A stretch of DNA of 32,554 bases from an uncultured Peptococcaceae bacterium (GCA_913064925.1 CAJYBN010000003.1:1-32554); one strand, 5' to 3'; counted from the stretch's first letter, positions 7,385 to 16,513 are shown. Numbers and translations are program-made. Notes: a model not told the origin generated them from the letters alone.

Positions 7385-9937
7385 TTAAACTTCTGTTCTG
7401 GTAAGGGCGTTGTTATAGTACATTAACAGGGATGCGTCATCCTGGATAACAGATTCAGGGATACGCTGCGCCACTTTTACAATTGTATGGTAGTCTTTAT
7501 TTTTCCAGCAAGCTTTAAAGCCGGCCCGCACAGCCTCCGACCGGAACACCTTGAGCTTACCTTTACCTTCTTTGTACTGTTCAAATTCCCTCAGCAGAGC
7601 CTTTTCGCGCAGTTTTTCCAGGTCGGCCTGTTTGTTGGGGTCAGGCACATACCAGCGGCCTTCCTCGTCCTGCAAGAAATTTTGGTCCAGTATTTCTGAT
7701 AGCTCCAACTGTTTTTCCCACCGCACGTACTTGGCTTCCTTTAAAAATTGCGGGGTTAGTTCCTGTATAGTTTGTGGTTTATCCTCTAGTTTAGACCGCA
7801 CCCACTGAATGGCCGACCTTTCATCATGGATAAACAAGGACAGTTGGCCGATACCCTGGGCCAGCGCCCGCTTTCGCTCATACTCCGGTACCTGGTGGGG
7901 CAGGAAATACATACCGTCCCGTTCGGGGAACCTTTGGTGCAGTCCCTGGTAGAACTCTGCAGCACCCATTGGAATGGTGTAGCCGTTTTGAAGGTGGAAG
8001 GCCACCATTCGGTCGTAAAGCATGTAGTTTTGTCGTTCCGCGAGTACCTCTATTAAGTTATCCCTAGTTACCACTACCGGTAATTGCTCAAGATGCTGTT
8101 TGACAAATTCCCATACTCCTTCATCTGAACCTGCTTTGGTAACGAAATTATTTAAAAATGATGTGTTCGGTTTATATGCAGAAACTATTAAATCTTCCTT
8201 CATAGCCGAAGTAGTGGTAACCTGTTTAAAACTGCCTATCTTTTTGTTTAAAACTCTTACATCAGCTACCACAAAACCTGCTTTAAGTAATGCTTCCTGT
8301 ATAGCATTCCAAACGGCATTTTTGGAATTGTGAAATACCATTGTAAGCCATCGACCAGGTTTTAAAATGCGATACAATTCTTGGAAACAACGTTCCATAA
8401 TTATTTGATATTCATAGAGCCCTTTTCTTTGTGCTTTGTTAACAATAGCCTCTTGTTCGTTATTAGTAAAAACCCTTAACCAACCTTCCCATAAAAAATT
8501 TAACTCAGAATACATAATATTTCCACCAAAAGGTGGATCAGTAAAGATGTAGTCAATAGAATTATTTATAATTGACATTGTTGTTGACGATTGACAAGTT
8601 ACTATATTTTCGCGGGCATTTGTTGAAGAAAGAACTTTAATCTGCTTCTTATATTTTGTATCATAAAAATATAATGGATTATTTTCCCTACTTAAAGCAG
8701 GTATATACAACGTCCCAGTAAGGACGCTCATAGGGAATGACCAATTACCATGTTTTACCCTTTTACTTACTCCGTGATCAATAGAGTTGAGCCAATACTG
8801 TAATGATTTATTTTTTGATTGTTTTACACGGTTCCTTAATGCTCCTAATATCCATAAATTCCGTTTAGTATAAAAATGATGCACATGAGTTAATCCATGA
8901 GAATGTTTGGGTTGTTCGGTATTGTAACCGTCCGGCATCTTATCCGTCGGATACCAATAAGGAACATCCATGCTTTCGATCTTATTAATATTCTCATAGT
9001 CAAACCCATCTGGCTCTTTTTCATACCTCTCTCTTCCTACCGAATAATTAATCAGCACAGGTACTTGCTTGGCCTGGCGGATGGTTTCATTAATATCCTT
9101 ATCAAACTTGGTTACCCATGCCCGCTCCATATTGCGTTTGTTTAGTAAAGCGCTGCAGTGGGGGCACGGGAACTCTTTATTTACTTTGCCTGCTTTTTTA
9201 TCCACTGCCGCGTGCCAGAATACCACTTCTCCACTACACTGGGGACATACAAACACGTCGGACCAAACAGTATAGTTTATCCTCCCCATCACAGGATTAC
9301 CGTCCGCATCCTTTATTACTTTACCGTTTACGGTATGCTGGGTCTGGTACATCCACCCGCATTCTTTTTCCACTTCCGCCAGGATGCGTTTTGCTTCCCG
9401 CTCGAATTCCTCCACGTCCACCGGGTTGTTGTAGTTATAGGCAATGAAGGTGGCCGCCGGGGATAAATCGCACAAAATGGCTTTTCTGGCCCCCCATTTA
9501 ACCGGGCCCATTTCCTTTTCAATTTGCATCTTAAATTCAGGGTCGGGGTTGCCGCACATTTGAGCCGCCACCCCGGTCATACCCGTACCGCAAAAGCCGT
9601 CAAAGACAATATCTCCCGGCTCGGTATAGTGTAAAATGTAGCGCATAATTGCCTTGTGGGGCACTTTGGTATGGTAGGAGTGGGCGTTATAAATGGGGTC
9701 GTTTTTGCCCTCCGTCACGTCAGCCGCAAAAGGTTCCCGGTGATAATCATCAGTAGCCTCGTCATAAGGCTTGCCGTGTTCCTTGATGAAATCCTCGATA
9801 AACGGGTTGGGGCAGGCGGTATAATAGGGCGGGTCGGACAAGGCAATAATATCTTCGTCCCGCCCGATGGGAAAACCTTCTATATGCCTTACTTTGTCCA
9901 GTAATTCTTTGGTCAGCTTTTTCTTTTCCACGTCCAT
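7385..9937 (-). CDS. pglXI: BREX-3 adenine-specific DNA methyltransferase PglXI
   Basis: A protein of 850 residues. S-adenosylmethionine motif I is FDGFCGTGMTG (about 112-122), and catalytic motif IV is DPPF (about 467-470) in the context FTDPPFGGNIMYSELN. A zinc ribbon, CPQC at 231-234 with CPHC at 258-261, lies between them. The order motif I then motif IV, and the DPPY near residue 35, fit N6-adenine/N4-cytosine methylases of the PglX type. Family knowledge: it marks host DNA at a non-palindromic site and is also required for phage exclusion, without cutting DNA. The start ATG 9937 lies 10 bases after the brxC stop and is probably coupled to it; a weak GGGGTG precedes it. No frameshift is seen. 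Confidence 0.88.
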   Translation of the reverse strand: MDVEKKKLTKELLDKVRHIEGFPIGRDEDIIALSDPPYYTACPNPFIEDFIKEHGKPYDEATDDYHREPFAADVTEGKNDPIYNAHSYHTKVPHKAIMRYILHYTEPGDIVFDGFCGTGMTGVAAQMCGNPDPEFKMQIEKEMGPVKWGARKAILCDLSPAATFIAYNYNNPVDVEEFEREAKRILAEVEKECGWMYQTQHTVNGKVIKDADGNPVMGRINYTVWSDVFVCPQCSGEVVFWHAAVDKKAGKVNKEFPCPHCSALLNKRNMERAWVTKFDKDINETIRQAKQVPVLINYSVGRERYEKEPDGFDYENINKIESMDVPYWYPTDKMPDGYNTEQPKHSHGLTHVHHFYTKRNLWILGALRNRVKQSKNKSLQYWLNSIDHGVSKRVKHGNWSFPMSVLTGTLYIPALSRENNPLYFYDTKYKKQIKVLSSTNARENIVTCQSSTTMSIINNSIDYIFTDPPFGGNIMYSELNFLWEGWLRVFTNNEQEAIVNKAQRKGLYEYQIIMERCFQELYRILKPGRWLTMVFHNSKNAVWNAIQEALLKAGFVVADVRVLNKKIGSFKQVTTTSAMKEDLIVSAYKPNTSFLNNFVTKAGSDEGVWEFVKQHLEQLPVVVTRDNLIEVLAERQNYMLYDRMVAFHLQNGYTIPMGAAEFYQGLHQRFPERDGMYFLPHQVPEYERKRALAQGIGQLSLFIHDERSAIQWVRSKLEDKPQTIQELTPQFLKEAKYVRWEKQLELSEILDQNFLQDEEGRWYVPDPNKQADLEKLREKALLREFEQYKEGKGKLKVFRSEAVRAGFKACWKNKDYHTIVKVAQRIPESVIQDDASLLMYYNNALTRTEV

Positions 9938-9947
9938 CGCACCCCGT

Positions 9948-12900
9948 TTATTCTAATATTATTCTTACTTTAGCAGCGTCTTTGCCTGTTATGCTGCTAT
10001 CCAGGTATTTAATAAACCGGCTTTTTAATTCATCAATGGTACAGGGGCTGCCGCCGGCCAAAAGGGCTGATTTTATCTCATCCAGGGTCAGAGTTACCTT
10101 AATCAGGCCCCGCAGTACCTCCTGTACCGCTTTAATGAATTCGCTGTCCAAGTCATTCGGCAAAACCTTGGTGTTTAAAAATTCCTCCACCCTGGCTCGG
10201 GCGCTTTCTTTGGTTATCAGCGGTATATTATTCCGTACAACGGGATCCTCCAGGTTTTCCAGCAGCGTATTGGTCCATTCTGCTACCATTGTATCCAGGG
10301 CTTCTTCCAGCTGTTCCACCCGCCCGTGTACCGGCCTGTCGCCCGCTTCCCGGGCGGGATTAAAGGAACAGTGCGGGCATACCGGGGTATTTTGAAGATC
10401 TTCTTTGACCAGGCTGTAACATGGCTTCAACCTACCCAGCTCATCGGTCCATGCTTGTAACTGCCCCTTGGGCATCAACTCAATTTCCTTTAATTTGTTT
10501 AATTTCTTTAAGTCATCGTGCTGCAATAATTTTTTCTTTTTAGTATCATCATGGACATCCAGCCGAAACTTTTTGTGCAGGCCCAAGTATTCATTGATAT
10601 AGTTTTCTTTTATACTCTTTAAACGGGTGAGAATTTCCTTTTTGACGGTATTGTCTACTTCCCTGCCAACGACCAAACCGGCCAGTTCCCGGCGCTGGTC
10701 TTGCAGCTCCTGCACCCACGGGTGGTCGCCGGGCAGGGCCATTTCCGCCTGGGATATATAAGCGGCCAGGCTGTCGGTTTCCCTTTTCAAAGCCAGCAGT
10801 TCAGAAAGCCGGGCCATAATTTGCCTGGCGGTTTCTTGTTCCTTGATCTCCTTTATCGAATAGCGGAAATTTTTTAGCTTGGCAGGCGTTTTATAAACCT
10901 GCAGAGATTCAAGGAAGTTTTTAAGACTATCCAGTTTTTTCCTGGCTTTTTCCTTTTCCGATTCCGTTAAAAAGTTAATGCCGAAACTTTGGATACCGTT
11001 GGTTATTTGGGGCTGCAGGGTGGCCACAGTTTGTACTAAATTGGTTACTTCCTTTTGCATATTTTGCACAGCCTCATCCCTGGTAGCCGGGTTGACAATT
11101 TGCCCCGGAGGCAGCCCCAGAAATTCAAAGAGTTCCTTTAACTCAGGGAGCGGCAAATCTTTGGGCGGCTCGATATGTTTAAAATCAATAATATCTTTTA
11201 ATGGTTTTTTGGCCAATTCCTCAAGGTTGGAAGCGTCATACTTGCCGCCATGCAAAGCCAAGGTTACGGCTCCGTCATAAACCAGGGCCACCAGTAATAC
11301 CGCCACCCATTCGGGTTCCAGCCGGTAAGCCACGGCATAATCTATGGTATAAATGGGCTGGATTAACTCGTTCCGGTTAACCACCTGACCGGCGCCTTTT
11401 TTCTTTAACCGGTCTAAAATGAACTTGGTATAACGGGAATTTAGCGGCTTTAAGTTGTTTCCTTCCAAAAGCTCCAGGGAATCCAACATTTTGGCCCCGA
11501 TGTCGGTTTTAATATTGGTGGCAATCCAGCGAATAGCGTCCTGGGCATACTGGTCCCGGTTTTTTGAAGTAACTTGAACCGCAAAAATAGGGTAATCCGG
11601 CGCTTGCTCATGGAAATATGTGGACAGCAGGTTTGATGCGGCAGTGTTAATCAATTCCCTGGTATCTTTACCCGAACCGGCGCCTTTAAGCCAGTTGACA
11701 AACTTGTGTGTGACACCTTTATAAGTAATTTCAAAGGCCGAGGTTAAATTATTCTTAATCCAATTAGCTACATCCTTGCGGTGTTTGGCTGCTTTTTCGT
11801 TGTAGCTTCGCTTGCTTTCACCCTGGGATATGGTAGCCATTTCCACCGCACCGGCATATAGTTTTAAAGCAGTAACAAATTTTTCATCAAGCCGGGTTAA
11901 TTTGAAAAACACTTCATCTTGTTTTTTCTCATCTTCAAAACCGTTCTCGCCAAAGGGTTTTAAGAAATAGATATAAAAATCCCTGGGGGGCTGGGCAGTG
12001 GACCGTTCATTGGGTGCGCCAAAAAACAGCCAGCCGATGCGGGAAGTTTTCTTTTCTTTCCATTCCAGTTCATATTCCCAAACCCTGTGACCGGTAACCA
12101 TTGATTCGCCCAAATCCAGAATCTGGGTCAGGACACTAAAGTAATATCTATTTAAGGTGTCTTCGGAGAGATGTTCTGCTTTCTTTTCAATCTCGGAATC
12201 ATAATCTATATCCTTGTTTATATCAAGATAATACTGCTCATTTTCACTGTTTTGGGAAATAAACTGACCGCTAACGGTTCTGCGAATCTCCCTTAAAACG
12301 GTTACCAGAGTGGTGAGTAAAAAGTCCGCGTCCTTCTCGGGCATGGGCAAGTGGAGGCAAAGACCGTCCCTTAAATTAGCAGCAGTAAGCCCGACAGGTA
12401 AATTAATATCGCCGGTGGTCAAACGGTGCACGCTCAGAGCATGGATTATGCGTAAAGCGACGGGTTTATACAATGGCTGGGTAAAGGAAGTATTGATAAT
12501 ACTCTCCAGCCGCTGGCTTTTATCCACAACTGTCCGCACATCCGGTATGCTTCTAAGGGATGGGTTATCCAGAATAAATTCCCAGTATGAATCATAGGAA
12601 AAAATCCCGGGCTCATCTTCCGGCACCGGTTGATCAAGAAGCTTACTAATGGTTTGGCTTAATGTTTTTAACACTTCTCTTTTTTCAGCTACGTAAATGC
12701 TTTCGAATATTTTCAGGTATTCGGGATGCACCGGAAACAAGGCAACAAATTCTTCGGCCCGTTCGGCCATATTTTTATATAGCGGGTAAAATTTTTCCAG
12801 GTGGGAGCGAATTAAAGCCTTTTGCCGGTCATCCTTTTTTAATAGCCTGTTGGCAACCACAAAAGCCACGTCTTCCCGGGCAATGCGCAGCTGTTCAAAA

Positions 12901-13640
12901 CGGGCCTTAACCCGGTTTAGAGTTGCCGCAACAAATTGAAAGCTGCTGTTATCAAAAAGGGATTCCTGGACCCCGGCAATGAATCTAAACCTGGTGGATT
13001 TACATACTTCGCCTATTTCACGCAAAAAGTTCAGGTCTAAAATGACTTCCTGTTCTTTTCTGGTACGCAGGTAGTCCAGTAGCTCATCCACCACCACCAG
13101 GAACCCCTTGTCAGGGTACAGTTCTTCAAACCGGGCCATCATTTCCATTAGATAGTCTTTGGTATTAGATACCTGGTCCATCGGCGGAAAAACATATTCG
13201 ACATCGATGCTCTCCAGGTAGTTGGTCATGCCCTGGCAGATAATTTCCCGCAGCGGCATGGTGGAAGCGCCTATTTCGGTACGGAATACTTTAAACTTAC
13301 CAGCAATCCGGGCAGCGTATTCTTTTACTTTATCATGTTGAATTAAGTCCAGTGTATCGCCGTGCTCGCAAATGGCGGATACGACCGACATCAAGTGCGA
13401 TTTACCAGTACCGTAGTTACCTACAACCAAAATGGCTTTGTTGTCGCCGGGTTCGTCAAATTGCAAGTGAGGTAGAACAATATCCTGCAATTTTTCGGCC
13501 ATACGGTCGGAAATAACAAAGGTTTTAACCAGCCTTTGGGCCTCGGTATAATCATTTGCTTCTATTACCTGTACCACTGTTTCTATAGGGTCAAATTGCA
13601 CTAAATCACCGTACTTCAATTCCTTTTCCCCCTCAAACAT
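9948..13640 (-). CDS. brxC: BREX-3 large ATPase BrxC
   Basis: A protein of 1230 residues, within the usual size for BrxC/PglY. Walker A is GNYGTGKS at about 74-81 and Walker B LVVVDEL at about 181-187. Long helical, charged stretches fill the middle and C-terminal third. A CPHC knuckle follows NTPVCPHCSFNPARE near residue 1080. BrxC is the AAA+ ATPase of BREX and is essential for defence, probably by assembling on DNA with PglX and PglZ. The start ATG 13640 overlaps the end of brxF by eight bases, and the stop is 10 bases before pglXI, so these genes are co-transcribed. It appears intact. Confidence 0.9.
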   Translation of the reverse strand: MFEGEKELKYGDLVQFDPIETVVQVIEANDYTEAQRLVKTFVISDRMAEKLQDIVLPHLQFDEPGDNKAILVVGNYGTGKSHLMSVVSAICEHGDTLDLIQHDKVKEYAARIAGKFKVFRTEIGASTMPLREIICQGMTNYLESIDVEYVFPPMDQVSNTKDYLMEMMARFEELYPDKGFLVVVDELLDYLRTRKEQEVILDLNFLREIGEVCKSTRFRFIAGVQESLFDNSSFQFVAATLNRVKARFEQLRIAREDVAFVVANRLLKKDDRQKALIRSHLEKFYPLYKNMAERAEEFVALFPVHPEYLKIFESIYVAEKREVLKTLSQTISKLLDQPVPEDEPGIFSYDSYWEFILDNPSLRSIPDVRTVVDKSQRLESIINTSFTQPLYKPVALRIIHALSVHRLTTGDINLPVGLTAANLRDGLCLHLPMPEKDADFLLTTLVTVLREIRRTVSGQFISQNSENEQYYLDINKDIDYDSEIEKKAEHLSEDTLNRYYFSVLTQILDLGESMVTGHRVWEYELEWKEKKTSRIGWLFFGAPNERSTAQPPRDFYIYFLKPFGENGFEDEKKQDEVFFKLTRLDEKFVTALKLYAGAVEMATISQGESKRSYNEKAAKHRKDVANWIKNNLTSAFEITYKGVTHKFVNWLKGAGSGKDTRELINTAASNLLSTYFHEQAPDYPIFAVQVTSKNRDQYAQDAIRWIATNIKTDIGAKMLDSLELLEGNNLKPLNSRYTKFILDRLKKKGAGQVVNRNELIQPIYTIDYAVAYRLEPEWVAVLLVALVYDGAVTLALHGGKYDASNLEELAKKPLKDIIDFKHIEPPKDLPLPELKELFEFLGLPPGQIVNPATRDEAVQNMQKEVTNLVQTVATLQPQITNGIQSFGINFLTESEKEKARKKLDSLKNFLESLQVYKTPAKLKNFRYSIKEIKEQETARQIMARLSELLALKRETDSLAAYISQAEMALPGDHPWVQELQDQRRELAGLVVGREVDNTVKKEILTRLKSIKENYINEYLGLHKKFRLDVHDDTKKKKLLQHDDLKKLNKLKEIELMPKGQLQAWTDELGRLKPCYSLVKEDLQNTPVCPHCSFNPAREAGDRPVHGRVEQLEEALDTMVAEWTNTLLENLEDPVVRNNIPLITKESARARVEEFLNTKVLPNDLDSEFIKAVQEVLRGLIKVTLTLDEIKSALLAGGSPCTIDELKSRFIKYLDSSITGKDAAKVRIILE

Positions 13641-14097
13641 GCAAAATTGTGCAATCTTGTTCGGTTAAACCCTGGTAGCGCCTGAACTCCGGGTGTCCCT
13701 GGTTGGCATAGGTGAGCCTGCCGCCATCAAACTCTCCGGTCCAACCCACTACTACGGTTTTGTTGCGGCTAAGTAATTGTAACGCCTTTAGCGGATCTAC
13801 TTGCAGCTCGGGTAAAAATAAAATCTCAATATTATCAAGGAAAACTACGTCCTCATTGTAAGCTCTAATAATACCGTTCAATAAAGTCAAAACCTGGGAG
13901 GCCCTCTTGCGGGCGGGAATATCCACCAGTTTACCGGCTAAAGCCAGGCTGAGATTTATGTATGGGTAACCAAGAGACTCACTGGCCCGTTTTAAAAAAG
14001 TTGTTTTCGTTTCGGCAAAGAGGCTTAAAACCAGAACCAGCCTGAAATATTTACCCTTTGCTTCTTTAATTTTTTGGTTATATGCTTTTAGATTCAT
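13633..14097 (-). CDS. brxF: BREX-3 small P-loop-like protein BrxF
   Basis: A protein of 154 residues, first gene of the BREX operon, as in BREX type 3. A hydrophobic strand RLVLVLSLFAETKTTFLKRA (19-38) occupies the Walker A position. The normal GxxxxGK(S/T) is replaced by SLFAETKT, keeping only the lysine and threonine. A Walker B-like strand VVFLDNIEILF lies near residues 98-108, and WTGEFDGGRLTYANQGHPEF near the end matches the family. BrxF is specific to type 3 and of poorly defined function. The ATG start at 14097 is preceded by GAGGT at a rather long distance of about 11 bases. Confidence 0.85.
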   Translation of the reverse strand: MNLKAYNQKIKEAKGKYFRLVLVLSLFAETKTTFLKRASESLGYPYINLSLALAGKLVDIPARKRASQVLTLLNGIIRAYNEDVVFLDNIEILFLPELQVDPLKALQLLSRNKTVVVGWTGEFDGGRLTYANQGHPEFRRYQGLTEQDCTILHV

Positions 14098-14131
14098 AAG
14101 TTTTTTTACCTCTATAGTAAATTATTTCAAG

Positions 14132-14161
14132 CTTTAATGTGTAAAAAGAGCATTGATCAAT
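14132..14161 (-). promoter_or_regulatory. Possible BREX promoter with palindrome
   Basis: The perfect palindrome ATTGATCAAT (14152-14161) overlaps a possible -35 (TTGATC); 17 bases further is TTAAAG as a weak -10. It lies between the upstream terminator and brxF, where the operon promoter must be, but neither box is close to consensus. Confidence 0.3.
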
Positions 14162-14204
14162 CATAAGCATAAACCCATAATTCGACATTTTTTGCTATAT
14201 TGGC

Positions 14205-14236
14205 AAAAAACGGGGTGGCTATCTCAAGCTACCCCG
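14205..14236 (-). terminator. Rho-independent terminator upstream of the BREX operon
   Basis: On the minus strand, CGGGGTAGCT and AGCCACCCCG form a 10-bp stem (one G-T pair) with a six-base loop, followed by TTTTTT. It closes transcription arriving from the nuclease remnant at 14362-14703 and so isolates the BREX operon. Confidence 0.85.
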
Positions 14237-14361
14237 TTATTGAAACAATATTTTTAAACAATTTGGTAAGCCCATACCAAACCACCCAAGAGAAAAGTTA
14301 TTGGTTAATTCGACAATTGTTACATTTTACCTTCATTTAATATTTTCCATATACACAATAT

Positions 14362-14703
14362 TTATTTTATACCTTTATAAATTATAGAATCTATGAGTTG
14401 TTCTATTTCTTTTGAACTTATGTCGCCTTTATCAGAATCCTTAGTTATTATAAGGGTACCATTTTCTCCCCCACCTTTTTCAATGGGTAAAATGTTTTGG
14501 TTTTTATACCATTCCAGTTTTCTTTCCCATCGCTTGGCGTAACCTTTATCATGAAGCATGCCCAGGTGTTCCCAGTAATAAGTAATCCCTGATTCGTCAT
14601 CTTCAATGGTGAAGTCGGGGTATCTTACAGTGCCGTCATTCCTTTTCCCTGGCGCACCCGGAGAAGACCGGATCTTTTCCGGATGATCCGGCGTATAAAC
14701 TTC
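14362..14703 (-). pseudogene. C-terminal remnant of a PD-(D/E)XK nuclease/helicase-like gene
   Basis: An open stretch of 113 codons that begins immediately after a TAG stop and has no start signal near the homologous part. It reads GTVRYPDFTIEDDESGITYY, then WEHLGMLHDKGYAKRWERKL, then EWYKNQNILPIEKGGGENG, and ends with a helical tail. The pattern PDF-x-IE-D-x-G-x-YYWEHLGM, followed by a Lys-rich WERKLEWY, is typical of the nuclease-like domain at the end of UvrD-type helicases found in defence islands. The ATPase domains are gone. An ATG at 14559 could start a 65-residue peptide, but it falls within the conserved fold. The assignment to the exact family is inference. Confidence 0.6.
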
Positions 14704-14761
14704 CTAAATAAAAAACTGCATCTATTAAATAAGAAGTATAAAATTTAGCAACAAACAAAAC

Positions 14762-14860
14762 TTTATAGAACAACTTGCTGGTTTATCCTCTGATAAACTC
14801 GAAAATGTTTTAGAGGCACGAAAAAAGTTTTCGCAGATGATAACGTTGAGACAGCAATGA
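14762..14860 (+). pseudogene. Decayed antitoxin gene copy
   Basis: Reads FIEQLAGLSSDKLENVLEAR, then KKFSQMITLRQQ and stop. This is clearly related to the antitoxin at 154-321 (VEQLASLSPDELESILEAL). By hand alignment about three quarters of some 50 bases are identical, with most differences at third codon positions. There is no start codon or ribosome-binding site in frame, a stop lies shortly upstream, and no doc-like gene follows. It is oriented opposite to the intact copy. Confidence 0.6.
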
Positions 14861-14881
14861 AATGAAAAGAAGTCAACTCCC

Positions 14882-14939
14882 AAAGCTATGATAAAGCTAT
14901 GATAATATGATAATAAGAAAAAATATGATAATAAGAAAA
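14882..14939 (+). repeat. Two adjacent perfect tandem duplications (11 bp and 18 bp)
   Basis: AAAGCTATGAT occurs twice in a row (14882-14892, 14893-14903), directly followed by AATATGATAATAAGAAAA twice (14904-14921, 14922-14939). The sequence is AT-rich and noncoding, between the antitoxin remnant and the EamA gene. Likely replication slippage. Confidence 0.85.
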
Positions 14940-14979
14940 CAAAAGCGCAGGAAAAGCGAAGAGCATGGAAAGCCTCACC

Positions 14980-15885
14980 TCAAAAACCTTTCTTGGCTTC
15001 ACTGGATTCCTTACCGGGTTGTTGAGCATTAACAAGCCATATCCCTGCTACAACGGCAATCAACCCTAAAACCAGTTTTAACGTCAAGTCTTCCCCCAGC
15101 AACCAAGTTGCAAACAAAACACCGCACACGGGGACTAAAAAAAGAAATACGCTGGCCCTACTTGCGCCCCATTGATCGAGCACAAAAAACCAGAGGGCAA
15201 ATGCCAGAGCTGACGCAAATACGGCAGTGAATAACAACACTGCCAAAGCTGTCAGGTTTAAGGTTAAGCTTATCCCACCTTCAACAAACGGTATAATTAA
15301 CAAGGTCAGTACACCGCCGAAAAGCATCTGCCATGCAGTTACCTGAAGCCTATTGCGCGTGGGAAAGCGAAGTTTGAAAAATATCGTTGCCGCAGCCCAG
15401 GAAACTGCCGCCAGAATAATCATTACTTTCCCGTAGATACTCCCCGAATGAAGATCACCGGTTGAAAATATTATAATTAAGCCTGTAAAGCCGGTAAAAA
15501 GGCCGAATATTTTTTTAAAATTTAGTTTTTCTGCCAATAAAAAATGCGCTAGCAAATTAACAATTATCGGGTAACTGTACAAAAGAATTGCAGTCATTCC
15601 CGCGGGTACAAATTGCATGGCAGAAAAAACCAAGCCAAAAGTTAAGGCAGTTTGCAATAAACCCAAAACAACCAGCGCCCACCAGTCTTCCTTGGCTGGA
15701 ACGGGTATATGTAATACCAGGGTAAAGCCAACCAACAAAACACCGCCAATTATAAACCGTATAGCAGAGAAAGTAAGTGGCGGTATGTAATCAATACCCA
15801 CTTTCATAACTGAAAAAGTAAGTCCCCAAATAACACATATGAAAAACAGGCTTATCGCTGTTTTAAATGTCATATCATTAAGCAA
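14980..15885 (-). CDS. EamA/DMT-family drug or metabolite exporter
   Basis: A protein of 301 residues, normal size for the family, with about ten hydrophobic segments arranged as two EamA repeats. The first begins ISLFFICVIWGLTFSVMKVG with the typical WG near the end of helix 1. The second repeat includes AVSWAAATIFFKLRF. The C-terminus is short, charged and cytoplasmic. Members export amino acids, nucleotides or other small metabolites across the inner membrane; the substrate cannot be told. The start is TTG at 15885, supported by AAAGGGAC about nine bases upstream; ATG at 15873 is the alternative. It has no operon partner. A broken relative lies at 30050-30842. Confidence 0.85.
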   Translation of the reverse strand: MLNDMTFKTAISLFFICVIWGLTFSVMKVGIDYIPPLTFSAIRFIIGGVLLVGFTLVLHIPVPAKEDWWALVVLGLLQTALTFGLVFSAMQFVPAGMTAILLYSYPIIVNLLAHFLLAEKLNFKKIFGLFTGFTGLIIIFSTGDLHSGSIYGKVMIILAAVSWAAATIFFKLRFPTRNRLQVTAWQMLFGGVLTLLIIPFVEGGISLTLNLTALAVLLFTAVFASALAFALWFFVLDQWGASRASVFLFLVPVCGVLFATWLLGEDLTLKLVLGLIAVVAGIWLVNAQQPGKESSEAKKGF

Positions 15886-16070
15886 AATTTAACGTCCCTT
15901 TCAGGAGTGTATTTCAAAATACCAGGCAATCATACCGTCCTTTATACATAATACATCATAATACATTATGAAAATAAATTCCAACAGGACGCCGAGTTTT
16001 GGAGTCTGGTTCAATCGCCTTTGCACTAAAACCTATCCAGCCCTTTACATCTATATATCATATCTATTAT

Positions 16071-16513
16071 GATCCTGGTAAATATAAATGTTTATCTCGA
16101 CTGGTTTGTTATAAGACGGCCGGTTGTAAAAAGAATTGTTTAGCGGAAGCAAAAAAAGAGCGGAAGCAAAAAAAGGCAAGCGCCGCATCTACCTGGCACA
16201 ATTGGAGAAAATCGCCAATATTTTGCACAGGCCGATTGAATATTTTTTACAGCCGGTTGAGGATGAAGCAGTCAGAGCGGAAAGCCGGGCGGAACCGGCA
16301 GCTGATTTCACAAAACCCAAAACGGAACAGCATTGCTACCAGGAGATTGCCAATAAAAACCCGGCCCACCCCCCGGTTGCCGCAGGGCAAGAAGATAAAA
16401 CCCAGTTGAAAAACCTGCTGGCAGCATACAAAATGCTTTCTCCTGAGGGTAAAAGACTGGCTGTTAATTTCGTCGTCTGGCTGCAAAAAAGGGAAGTGGG
16501 GAATAATGGCTGA
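16071..16513 (+). pseudogene. XRE-type HTH regulator disrupted by a 17-bp duplication
   Basis: The distal frame (about 16170-16513) reads GKRRIYLAQLEKIANILHRP, then IEYFLQ, the usual segment after the helix-turn-helix of XRE regulators, followed by a linker and LKNLLAAYKMLSPEGKRLAV. In another frame just upstream is LSRLVCYKTAGCKKNCLAEA, which resembles the helix-turn-helix itself. A perfect 17-bp tandem duplication at 16142-16158 and 16159-16175 separates the two frames. Removing one copy joins them into KNCLAEAKKGKRRIYL. No convincing start is seen upstream. The 3' end overlaps the start of the broken acyl-CoA dehydrogenase by eight bases, so the two were probably co-transcribed. Confidence 0.65.

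Noticed and set aside
14362..14559. Intact 65-residue gene starting at ATG 14559
   Set aside because: The same frame carries clear homology further upstream to 14703, so the ATG is internal to a remnant of a larger gene.
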